DNA of 13,273 nucleotides from Prevotella sp. (GTDB lineage: Bacteria; Bacteroidota; Bacteroidia; Bacteroidales; Dysgonomonadaceae): the NCBI GenBank assembly GCA_031260865.1, contig JAISKQ010000237.1:1-13273 (forward strand). Direction: 5' to 3'. Below are positions 6,371 to 11,851 of this stretch, piece after piece. Each line of letters begins with the position of its first letter. The stretch's first letter is position 1. The notes under the pieces were generated by a model that saw nothing but the letters and a program-made list of their open reading frames with translations, did not search any database and had not been told where the DNA came from. A program made the translations under genes and the position numbers.

Positions 6371-6392
6371 AGCCCTGCTTTCGGGTGGGGCT
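6371..6392 (+). promoter_or_regulatory. Hairpin with UUCG tetraloop before DUF4373 gene
   Basis: AGCCCTGCT (6371-6379) pairs with GGTGGGGCT (6384-6392) around a TTCG loop, giving nine pairs including G-U ones. There is no U-run after it, so it is not a standard terminator. It lies 15 bases before the ATG at 6408. The stem shares GCCCTGC and GTGGGG with the leader hairpin at 285-328, so it might be a common binding site for a regulatory protein or an RNA-processing site. Confidence 0.4.
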
Positions 6393-6407
6393 ACTATTGA
6401 CAAGTAT

Positions 6408-7193
6408 ATGGCAAGACCTCTAAAAACAGGAATAGACTATTTCCCTTTTGATGTGAATTTCTTTTCCGATATAAAAATAAGACGCATTTTTATGGCTTGT
6501 GGAGCAAACTCTACATCCGTTATTATTTGTCTGCTATGTAATATCTACCAGGACAAAGGGTATTACATAAAGTGGAATAAAGACTTATCTTTTCTTATTG
6601 CTGACACTGTTGGGGTAAGTGAGGGTACTGCATCTGAAATAATAACGAAAGCTATACAAGTAGGCTTATTTGATGAAGAGGTTTTTAACCAATATAAGGT
6701 ACTGACATCGGAAGGTATTCAACAAAGATATTTGACTGCTATCGAACGGAGAAAACAGATTGATTGGAAAAAAGAATATTTACTAGGTGCACTCAAAGAA
6801 CAAATTAATGCAAGCAATAACCCAGTTAATGCAAGCAATAACCCAGTTAATGTAAACAATAACCCGGTTAATGATAACAGAAGTACACAAAGTAAAGTAA
6901 AAGAAATAAAAGAAAAGAATATATCTCCTCTTCCTGAGGAGATTGTAAGAGGAGGAGATTTTTTAAATTCTATTATTCCTCCGGATGATGGGGTAGAAAG
7001 GAACTGGGATAGGTTCAAAGAAATTTTAAGGGGCTATCAATGTTCGGAGAAAGATTTCAGAACACTCTGTGTTATATCAAATTACGGAGAAATAGGGCAT
7101 CCGGTCTGGGGACAAATAGCCGAAGTAAGAAATAGCAACGGCAAAATAAATCAGCCCGTTCGATTTATACTATCAAGGCTTTTCAAAAAGTGA
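6408..7193 (+). CDS. DUF4373 (Lin1244/Lin1753-like) replication-associated protein
   Basis: This 261-residue protein has the DUF4373 / Lin1244-Lin1753 N-terminal domain (about residues 1-115). It opens with MARPLKTGIDYFPFDVNFF, a typical start of the family, followed by a winged-helix-like segment with KIRRIFMACG, ICLLCNIYQDKGYYIKWNKDL and VSEGTASEIITKAI. Members are seen in Gram-positive and Bacteroidetes phages as replisome-organiser or initiator-like proteins. Residues 134-157 are a NASNNPV-type heptapeptide repeat that forms a flexible linker. The C-terminal part (about 190-261, with NWDRFKEILRGYQCS and PVRFILSRLFKK) would be a helical partner-binding domain, by analogy with DnaD/helicase-loader proteins. 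The role in origin opening or helicase loading is inferred. The gene is complete. Confidence 0.75.
   Translation: MARPLKTGIDYFPFDVNFFSDIKIRRIFMACGANSTSVIICLLCNIYQDKGYYIKWNKDLSFLIADTVGVSEGTASEIITKAIQVGLFDEEVFNQYKVLTSEGIQQRYLTAIERRKQIDWKKEYLLGALKEQINASNNPVNASNNPVNVNNNPVNDNRSTQSKVKEIKEKNISPLPEEIVRGGDFLNSIIPPDDGVERNWDRFKEILRGYQCSEKDFRTLCVISNYGEIGHPVWGQIAEVRNSNGKINQPVRFILSRLFKK
6807..6869 (+). repeat. Three tandem 21-base units encoding NxxNNPV
   Basis: Three in-frame copies lie at 6807-6827, 6828-6848 and 6849-6869. Copies one and two are identical (AATGCAAGCAATAACCCAGTT); the third differs at three positions and is followed by a partial fourth, AATGATAAC. They encode NASNNPV, NASNNPV and NVNNNPV. 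Identical neighbouring units suggest recent slippage duplication. The repeat is a linker in the DUF4373 protein and is likely to vary in copy number between relatives. Confidence 0.9.
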
Positions 7194-7200
7194 TACTTCC

Positions 7201-7341
7201 ATGAAAAAGATTGTCTTAACCATTTATCACGACGAAGCATCAAAGCAGCATATCCGCTTTGTTATCCGATTGATATGCAAAATATCCGGTGTGAAAATGG
7301 TTGAAATTTTAGAAACGGAAATACCTGAAACAGAAGATTAG
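7201..7341 (+). CDS. Tiny hypothetical protein
   Basis: This 46-residue frame begins seven bases after the DUF4373 stop. It appears to have an alternating beta/alpha pattern: MKKIVLTIYHD, an amphipathic basic helix (KQHIRFVIRLICKIS), then VKMVEILETEI, ending in an acidic tail. This could be a small beta-alpha-beta fold. No family was recognised. The close spacing supports translation with the operon. It may be a short accessory protein of the replication group. Confidence 0.5.
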   Translation: MKKIVLTIYHDEASKQHIRFVIRLICKISGVKMVEILETEIPETED

Positions 7342-7393
7342 AAAAATGGATAATAATAGATTTACACCATAATTTAAACCAAAAGTAAAAGCA

Positions 7394-7882
7394 ATGGAAA
7401 ATAAAGTATTCAAGCAAAAACAGCTAAAGCCATCAATAGAAACCGGTAGCTTCATCAATATGCTAATGAGTAGCAATTCATCTATTCCAGAGGTTGGAAA
7501 AGGTGCTACTGTCCTATTGTGGACTGATCGTCATGCTTACGAAGTGATGAGCGTAAGTAAAGATTTCAAGACGGTTGTCATTCAACAGTATTTACCAGAG
7601 CGAATAGATGATCTTGGAATGAGTGAGAGCCAAGATTATAAGTATGAAAAACTGAATGGATATGATGAAACTATCGTCTGGAAATGGGGAGCATGGAGAA
7701 AAGTATATAACAAGATTATTTTCGAGGATTCTTACGAGTTTGATAGAAAAGATGAAAAAGAACTTTTCGATGAAGACGGAATCATCCAATTAGTCGAAGG
7801 CAAAACCAAAGCCAAAACAGAATATTCAAAGGTCAACATAGTTTTTGGAATCAAGGAAGAATACTACGACTTTAGTTTCTAA
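7394..7882 (+). CDS. Conserved phage hypothetical protein
   Basis: This 162-residue protein belongs to a group that I recall from Bacteroidetes and other phages. The group has the block VGKGATVLLWTDRHAYEV (34-51), then VVIQQYLPERID and a Trp-rich WKWGAWRKVY (96-105). The TDRHAYEV stretch has a His and several acidic residues. The fold looks beta-rich and the function is unknown. The final part (about 110-162) is charged, with KTKAKTEY and an aromatic end. It is separated by 52 bases from the previous gene, the largest gap in this part of the operon, but no promoter was evident. It ends 16 bases before the next gene. There are no membrane segments or Cys. Confidence 0.7.
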   Translation: MENKVFKQKQLKPSIETGSFINMLMSSNSSIPEVGKGATVLLWTDRHAYEVMSVSKDFKTVVIQQYLPERIDDLGMSESQDYKYEKLNGYDETIVWKWGAWRKVYNKIIFEDSYEFDRKDEKELFDEDGIIQLVEGKTKAKTEYSKVNIVFGIKEEYYDFSF

Positions 7883-7898
7883 TCTAAATAGACAACCA

Positions 7899-8201
7899 AT
7901 GAAATTAGAATTTATCCACAAAGAAGGTTGGGCTTCCCATAATGATTTAGATGTTGTTCAAGATAATGGAAAATGGAATTACAGTGGATTTGTGAGTACA
8001 AACACACAAGGGCAATCTTTTCATTCTGATGAATTATATGATAATAAAGAAAAAGCATTAATAGAGGGATTGAACTGGATGCTGAATTATCATAAAGATT
8101 CTACAAGTAATATGTCTGTTAGTGTATCTAAGCAGATTAAAGTGAAAATACAAGAGCTACAACAGCCCCAACTCACATTCAAACAAGTTTTTTTAAAATG
8201 A
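7899..8201 (+). CDS. Hypothetical protein, coupled to PAPS-reductase-like gene
   Basis: This is a 100-residue protein. The open frame extends further upstream to an ATG at 7845, but that would overlap the previous gene by 38 bases. The start at 7899 (MKLEFIHKEGW) follows the 7882 stop by 16 bases and begins with a typical beta strand, so it is preferred. The C-terminal part (SKQIKVKIQELQQPQLTFKQVFLK) is basic and helical; the central WNYSGFVSTNTQGQSFHSDELYDN appears beta-rich. No family was recognised. Its stop overlaps the start of the PP-loop enzyme in ATGA (8198-8201), which implies translational coupling and perhaps a protein-partner role. Confidence 0.6.
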   Translation: MKLEFIHKEGWASHNDLDVVQDNGKWNYSGFVSTNTQGQSFHSDELYDNKEKALIEGLNWMLNYHKDSTSNMSVSVSKQIKVKIQELQQPQLTFKQVFLK

Positions 8202-8959
8202 AAAAGTTACTATCATTCTCTGGTGGCGTGGAAAGTCGGACAATGGCTATTCTGTATGGTAACAAAGCAGATGCAATATTTTCTGATACAGGAAATGAAC
8301 ATCTAGCATTATATGCCAGTCTCAATACTGTTGAGAAAAAGATAAGAGAATTTCACAACAATGATTTTAAAATAATCAAAGTGAAAAACGAAGAATGGGG
8401 AAGCCTTGATGATTATATAAGATATGCTAAGTTCTTTCCATCATTCAATCAAAGGTTTTGTACACGTATGTTCAAGATAGAGCCTATCGACAACTATCTA
8501 AAGCAGTTCAAAGATGAAGGAGTAGAAATTATGATAGGGCTAAATGCAAACGAAAAAGATATGAGGACTGGTAATCATGGGTTACTACCATGGGTTAAAT
8601 ATTCCTATCCTTTAGCTGATAATGGTATTGATAGACAAATGTGTCATGAAATATTAGCAGCAGCAGGAATCGCTCCTAATTTTCCTCCATATATGCAAAG
8701 GGGGGGATGTTACAACTGCTACTACAAAAGCAAGAAAGAATATAAAGCAATGGCATACATGGTGCCAGATGAATTTGATAAAATTATAGCTCTTGAAGAA
8801 GATATACAAGACCAAAGAGAAGAATACTATCACATAATACCTAGTATTCCGAACCTAAGAGAGTTCAAACGTGTAGCACAATCTATGATGATAGCTCCAG
8901 AAGAAATGTACTCGGTTGTAAATAATGCCACTAAATGCGGAGTATTCTGTAACAGATAA
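8198..8959 (+). CDS. PAPS reductase family PP-loop (sulfurtransferase-like) enzyme
   Basis: This 253-residue protein starts with a PP-loop ATP-binding motif, SFSGGVESR (residues 6-14), a variant of SGGxDS with Glu for Asp. It then has FCTRMFKIEP (87-96), the usual Cys-then-Lys signature of phage PAPS-reductase-like and DndC-like proteins, and GLNANEKDMR (114-123), the equivalent of the 'GIxxxExxxR' loop. A CxxC pair is at Cys171/Cys174 in RGGCYNCYYKS, with further Cys88, Cys149, Cys247 and Cys251, enough for an Fe-S or Zn site. Family members activate a substrate by adenylation and often deliver sulfur; assignments range from sulfate reduction to phosphorothioate DNA (DndC) and tRNA thiolation. 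The gene lies in a phage operon without cys genes, so nucleic-acid or nucleotide modification is more likely than sulfate assimilation. The substrate is unknown. Confidence 0.8.
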   Translation: MKKLLSFSGGVESRTMAILYGNKADAIFSDTGNEHLALYASLNTVEKKIREFHNNDFKIIKVKNEEWGSLDDYIRYAKFFPSFNQRFCTRMFKIEPIDNYLKQFKDEGVEIMIGLNANEKDMRTGNHGLLPWVKYSYPLADNGIDRQMCHEILAAAGIAPNFPPYMQRGGCYNCYYKSKKEYKAMAYMVPDEFDKIIALEEDIQDQREEYYHIIPSIPNLREFKRVAQSMMIAPEEMYSVVNNATKCGVFCNR

Positions 8960-8971
8960 TAAATGTAGCAA

Positions 8972-9397
8972 ATGAAAGCAATAACAATTAAACAACCTTG
9001 GGCGCACTTAATTTGTGCCGGGATAAAAGATGTCGAAAACAGAACTTGGAAAACAAAGCACAGAGGATGTGTATATATCCATGCAGGTGCAGATAAAAAG
9101 TTAGATCATACTCCTTGGGATATGATTGTAACAAAAGAGCAATTGGAAGATATGATGAAATACAATACAGAGTATGAGTGGTGTAAGATGGAATTCATAA
9201 AATCTGCCATCATAGGATACGTAGATATTATCGATTGTATTGAAAATCATCCATCTGTGTGGGCTTTACCTAATCATTACCATTGGGTATTAGCCAATCC
9301 TTTTCTATTTGAGCATCCTATTCTGGATGTTAAAGGTAAACTAAGTCTATGGGATTGTAGCGAGTATTTAACCGAAACCCATTTATCAAAAATTTAA
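8972..9397 (+). CDS. ASCH domain protein
   Basis: This 141-residue protein has the ASCH (ASC-1 homology) beta-barrel: IKQPWAHLICAGIKDVENRT (6-25) and GCVYIHAG (32-39), followed by a strand 'SAIIGYVDIIDCI' and the closing WVLANPFLF. The family is related to PUA-like domains and binds RNA or modified nucleotides; some bacterial members, such as EcYqfB, hydrolyse N4-acetylcytidine. The PWAHLI..G.KDVENRTW segment is highly typical of stand-alone prokaryotic and phage ASCH proteins. It lies between the PP-loop enzyme and the clamp-like gene, 12 bases after the former. A role as reader or hydrolase of a modified base in the pathway of its neighbours is inferred. Confidence 0.88.
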   Translation: MKAITIKQPWAHLICAGIKDVENRTWKTKHRGCVYIHAGADKKLDHTPWDMIVTKEQLEDMMKYNTEYEWCKMEFIKSAIIGYVDIIDCIENHPSVWALPNHYHWVLANPFLFEHPILDVKGKLSLWDCSEYLTETHLSKI

Positions 9398-9410
9398 ATT
9401 CAAAACCAAT

Positions 9411-10145
9411 ATGAATGCAATAAATGACTTCCTACTTAATCTATTCACAGGAACAGATACCGAACTAAGACCACTTATGACATTTCCTAATCTGAAAGAT
9501 GGGCTTGTAAGTGCCTCCGATGGTCATGTGTTGATCCAAATACCAAATGAGCATTTGACCCTCGGTTATCAAACGAATGATAGATACCCGAACGCAAATA
9601 AGTTGGTAAATGATCTTGAAAGCAAGAACCTAAGCAGTATTACTGCAAAAATTGCTGATGTAGCCAAAGAGTTAACAAAAGCTCGATTGACTATAGATAA
9701 AGACTCTATAAAATGCAAGGAGTGCAAGGGTACTGGCGAGGTTGAATGGGAGTATCGAGACAAAGATTACATAACCCATTATAAAGACGAAGAGTGTCCT
9801 ATCTGTAATGGAGAAGGCTCTTCTGAAACCGACGCTCAATTTGCACGAGTTAAATTCGACCAAATAGAAGATAAAGATACTGGTGTGCATTCTGGCATCT
9901 ACATTGGTGATTTATATTTTCATCCTTTTCAGTTGTATCGTCTTTTTATGGTTGCTTTAGTCAAAGGGTTTGAAGAGATAAAGATTTTATACGACAAAGA
10001 ACAATATGGACAAACAATAACCTATTTCGGAGACATCAAGGTTTTGGTTATGTTGATAATGAAACCAGAGATTGAAAAGGGACTAAGAGACGAAATGCAA
10101 ATAGGACGTGCAATAATCGAGCACACAAAAGAACACGAAGATTAA
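9411..10145 (+). CDS. Clamp-like protein with DnaJ-type zinc motif
   Basis: This is a 244-residue protein. Residues 20-61 (RPLMTFPNLKDGLVSASDGHVLIQIP, then RYP) recall N-terminal DNA sliding clamp (beta subunit) strands of the form 'LVATDAHRL', and FGDIKVLVMLIMKPE near 207-220 recalls the clamp C-terminal 'vlMPm' strand; both resemblances are weak. Between them is a zinc motif: CKECKGTGE with Cys102/Cys105, and CPICNGEGS with Cys129/Cys132. This is the DnaJ-type CxxCxGxG pattern with only two of the usual four repeats, and makes one zinc site. The protein could be a phage processivity or DNA-binding protein with an inserted Zn finger. It is 244 residues long, against about 370 for a bacterial beta clamp, so it would be a reduced form if correct. 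The zinc motif is sure; the clamp relation is only a hint. Confidence 0.6.
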   Translation: MNAINDFLLNLFTGTDTELRPLMTFPNLKDGLVSASDGHVLIQIPNEHLTLGYQTNDRYPNANKLVNDLESKNLSSITAKIADVAKELTKARLTIDKDSIKCKECKGTGEVEWEYRDKDYITHYKDEECPICNGEGSSETDAQFARVKFDQIEDKDTGVHSGIYIGDLYFHPFQLYRLFMVALVKGFEEIKILYDKEQYGQTITYFGDIKVLVMLIMKPEIEKGLRDEMQIGRAIIEHTKEHED

Positions 10146-10167
10146 TAAGAAACTTATCTAATTAACC

Positions 10168-11070
10168 ATGATAACAAAACCATTCAAAGGAAAAGCAATC
10201 TATAATCCATCGGGTAAAGCAGGGGAGTATAGCTATTGGGCTTGTAACTTCTATGTTGGTTGCTCAAATAACTGCACATACTGCTATTTGAAAAAGGGTG
10301 TATTATCCCATGTGTGGAGTTTAAAGACCAATTTGAAAAAGTGTTTCAGAGATGAAGACCATGCAATTGATGTTTTTGAAAAAGAATTGATGCAAAACCT
10401 TTCAGAATTACAAGAATGTGGTTTGTTTTTTAGCTTCACAACCGACCCGTTTTTAGACTTAACAATGGACTTGACGTTGTTCGCAATGAAAAAGTGCCTT
10501 GACAATGGTGTTAAGGTAAAAGTTCTGACAAAAAATGCTGAAAATCCCTTGTTTGCATTCATTGGATGTTCCGGTTTAACGACAATGGGTGGTGTTATGC
10601 AAAATTACTTTTCAGACCATCGAAATATGATAGCAATAGGGTTCACTCTCACGGGAAACGATGAACTTGAACCCAATGCAAGCCCTAATTCCGAAAGAAT
10701 CAAAGCAATGCAATTATTACATGAAGCTGGATTCAAGACGTGGGCAAGTATTGAACCAATCATTGATATAGAAGATAGCAAAGAGATGATACGGCAAACA
10801 GTGGGTTGGTGTGATTTGTACAAAATAGGCTTAGAAAGTGGCAAAACGTATAATAAAACAAAACTTATTCAGTTTGTCGAATGGTGTAATCAAGCATATA
10901 TTACGAAAGCACAAAATGGTTTCTATTTCCAAAAGAATTACTTTAAAGATTCGCTATTGAAACAAGCCGGAATCAATCGTGAAGAATTACCAAACAACTG
11001 TGTCGGTAGGGACTATAATATATTCCTTTCTCGGTTAAGAAAAGGAGAAATAATTAGTGTTCGATTATGA
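10168..11070 (+). CDS. Radical SAM protein, spore photoproduct lyase-like
   Basis: This 300-residue protein has the radical SAM 4Fe-4S motif Cys32-x3-Cys36-x2-Cys39 in GCSNNCTYCYLK. The group is the SPL-related (spore photoproduct lyase) one: SFTTDPF at 89-95 equals the family's 'STDPYQP'-type block, followed by VKVLTKNAENP, then IAIGFTLTG (155-163) and SIEPI (194-198). SPL enzymes repair thymine dimers with a 5'-deoxyadenosyl radical; phage-encoded relatives are of unknown substrate and may act on DNA or tRNA. It starts 22 bases after the clamp-like gene and is the last gene of the co-directional phage array. The N-terminal segment YSYWACNFYVGC has one more Cys (26), possibly structural. The C-terminal tail is basic. 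Confidence 0.85.
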   Translation: MITKPFKGKAIYNPSGKAGEYSYWACNFYVGCSNNCTYCYLKKGVLSHVWSLKTNLKKCFRDEDHAIDVFEKELMQNLSELQECGLFFSFTTDPFLDLTMDLTLFAMKKCLDNGVKVKVLTKNAENPLFAFIGCSGLTTMGGVMQNYFSDHRNMIAIGFTLTGNDELEPNASPNSERIKAMQLLHEAGFKTWASIEPIIDIEDSKEMIRQTVGWCDLYKIGLESGKTYNKTKLIQFVEWCNQAYITKAQNGFYFQKNYFKDSLLKQAGINREELPNNCVGRDYNIFLSRLRKGEIISVRL

Positions 11071-11198
11071 CGATCTAGTATATTGATAATTTTCTTATCT
11101 TTGATTTTATAAAGAAAGTTAAACTTTCAATTTATACCTTTTGGGATACTGCAATGATACCAAATGTAATAAATAGATGATGTTCAATATTTTATATT
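11071..11198 (+). other. Gene-free end of the phage-like region
   Basis: After the radical SAM stop there is no ORF of note up to 11198. GAAAGT/ACTTTC (11114-11119/11123-11128, loop TAA) is a short hairpin that could weakly terminate the operon. TATCTTTG at 11096-11103 matches a -7 element but has no TTTG at the right distance upstream, so it is a promoter candidate of low value. Confidence 0.4.
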
Positions 11199-11214
11199 AT
11201 CCCTATCTCTCCGC
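11199..11214 (+). other. Putative attachment core: 3' end of a tRNA-Ser
   Basis: ATCCCTATCTCTCCGC reads like the last part of a Bacteroidales tRNA-Ser gene: T-stem CCCTA, acceptor strand TCTCTCC, then the G discriminator. The rest of a tRNA is absent upstream, where the sequence is AT-rich. It is followed 9 bases later by a strong terminator hairpin, as expected after a tRNA gene. This is the pattern left when an element integrates at a tRNA 3' end and duplicates it at the far boundary (attR). The tRNA-Ser itself and the integrase would be to the left of the window. The assignment relies on memory of tRNA-Ser sequences, not on a comparison. Confidence 0.4.
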
Positions 11215-11222
11215 TGAAAATA

Positions 11223-11262
11223 AATATAAGTCGCTAATTATTAGCGGCTTATATTGGTTTTT
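11223..11262 (+). terminator. Strong rho-independent terminator
   Basis: Positions 11223-11237 pair with 11241-11255 in a 15-base stem with one G-U pair (core CGCTAA/TTAGCG, loop TTA), followed by GGTTTTT (11256-11262). It can end transcription of the radical SAM operon, or, if 11199-11214 is a tRNA remnant, it is the original terminator of that chromosomal tRNA. Confidence 0.85.
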
Positions 11263-11265
11263 AGG

Positions 11266-11300
11266 GGTTGCGAAAAACTGAAATGCAACCGAAATGCAAC
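11266..11300 (+). repeat. Direct repeat GAAATGCAAC with an inverted arm
   Basis: GAAATGCAAC occurs twice, at 11280-11289 and 11291-11300, separated by one base, so the starts are 11 bases (one helical turn) apart. GGTTGC (11266-11271) is inverted relative to GCAACC (11285-11290). Repeats of this sort near an element boundary can be arm-type sites for a tyrosine recombinase. Function not shown. Confidence 0.5.
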
Positions 11301-11349
11301 TGAGAGAAAATTTAATCTTTTAGCCGGCTTTAAAACCAGCTAAAAAAAA

Positions 11350-11529
11350 ATGAACATCAGGCAAGTTGACAAAAAACTCTTAATAAAAGGGTTGGAAAGT
11401 TTTCCATTAGTTAATTATGAACCCGCTTCGTTGAAAGAATGGCCTACCGGATGGCAAATTGAATATCGCGTCCTTATTTTGGCATACGTAAACTATGGCA
11501 TCGCTTTACCAACCCACTCATTCGCTTGA
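11350..11529 (+). CDS. Orphan 59-residue ORF, possible gene remnant
   Basis: This frame codes for 59 residues: a basic start (MNIRQVDKKLLIKGLESF), then an aromatic segment (EPASLKEWPTGWQIEYRVLI) and a short end. The codon use is reasonable and the residues look protein-like, with three well-spaced Trp/Tyr clusters. However, no family was recognised, and the gene lies alone between the candidate attachment site and the tRNA-Pro. It ends in TGA without a typical C-terminus. It may be the beginning of a longer gene cut by recombination, or a small real gene. The ATG follows a run of nine A. An imperfect hairpin (TTTTAGC/GCTAAAA, about 11319-11345) stands directly upstream and could mask or mark the start. 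Confidence 0.35.
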   Translation: MNIRQVDKKLLIKGLESFPLVNYEPASLKEWPTGWQIEYRVLILAYVNYGIALPTHSFA

Positions 11530-11536
11530 TAAAGGA

Positions 11537-11588
11537 GGTCGAAGATATTTAATTTTGAATTTGTCAGACACTTTCGACCAATTCAAAA
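11537..11588. repeat. Two interlocked inverted repeats
   Basis: GGTCGAA (11537-11543) is inverted at TTCGACC (11573-11579), and TTTTGAATT (11553-11561) is inverted at AATTCAAAA (11580-11588). The order a-b-a'-b' would give a pseudoknot in RNA or a pair of crossed binding sites in DNA. An outer GGAG/CTCC is also present. It lies in a gene-free stretch. Confidence 0.55.
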
Positions 11589-11662
11589 CGGTCTCCAAAG
11601 GCTATATAAAGCCATTCGCTCACCATCGATAAAGAAATAGGTCTAAATTTTTGCATTTTTGT

Positions 11663-11692
11663 TTTGAGATAAAAAAAAATATTATACCTTTG
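11663..11692 (+). promoter_or_regulatory. Promoter of tRNA-Pro
   Basis: TTTG (11663-11666) and TACCTTTG (11685-11692) match the Bacteroidetes -33 and -7 consensus elements with an 18-base spacer. Transcription would begin about 5 to 10 bases later, just upstream of the tRNA at 11712. The A-rich spacer is typical for these promoters. Confidence 0.75.
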
Positions 11693-11711
11693 CACCGCAA
11701 TACGAAAAAAA

Positions 11712-11786
11712 CGGGATGTAGCGCAGTCCGGTTAGCGCACCTGCTTTGGGAGCAGGGGGTCCCAGGTTCGAATCCTGGTATCCCGA
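11712..11786 (+). tRNA. tRNA-Pro (anticodon TGG)
   Basis: This is a full cloverleaf. The acceptor CGGGATG (11712-11718) pairs with TATCCCG (11779-11785), with one G-U pair and discriminator A at 11786. The D-arm includes GCGC...GCGC. The anticodon stem CCTGC/GCAGG (11740-11744/11752-11756) has loop TTTGGGA and anticodon TGG (11747-11749). The T-arm has loop TTCGAAT. CCA is not encoded, as is usual in Bacteroidales. A promoter lies just upstream and a terminator just downstream, so it is an independent single-gene transcription unit. Confidence 0.96.
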
Positions 11787-11791
11787 CAGAA

Positions 11792-11830
11792 AGGAAAGAG
11801 TTAGATGAAAATCTAGCTCTTTCCTATTTT
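11792..11830 (+). terminator. Terminator of tRNA-Pro
   Basis: A 15-base stem pairs 11792-11806 (AGGAAAGAGTTAGAT) with 11811-11825 with one G-U pair, loop GAAA, followed by ATTTTTAT. It lies between the convergent tRNA-Pro and DUF362 genes and may act for both. Confidence 0.9.
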
Positions 11831-11851
11831 TATAGACTTCCCTCAATTTCT

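Noticed and set aside
6807..6869. Possible CRISPR-like repeat
   Set aside because: Units are directly adjacent with no spacers and are in frame in a coding gene.
7845..7898. Upstream start for the gene ending at 8201
   Set aside because: It would overlap the preceding gene by 38 bases; the ATG at 7899 gives ordinary spacing and a better N-terminus.
11712..11786. tRNA-Pro as the integration site of the phage-like element
   Set aside because: Elements normally enter at the 3' end of the tRNA, which here faces right, away from the phage genes; the right side has its own terminator and a host gene with no duplicated tRNA tail seen.
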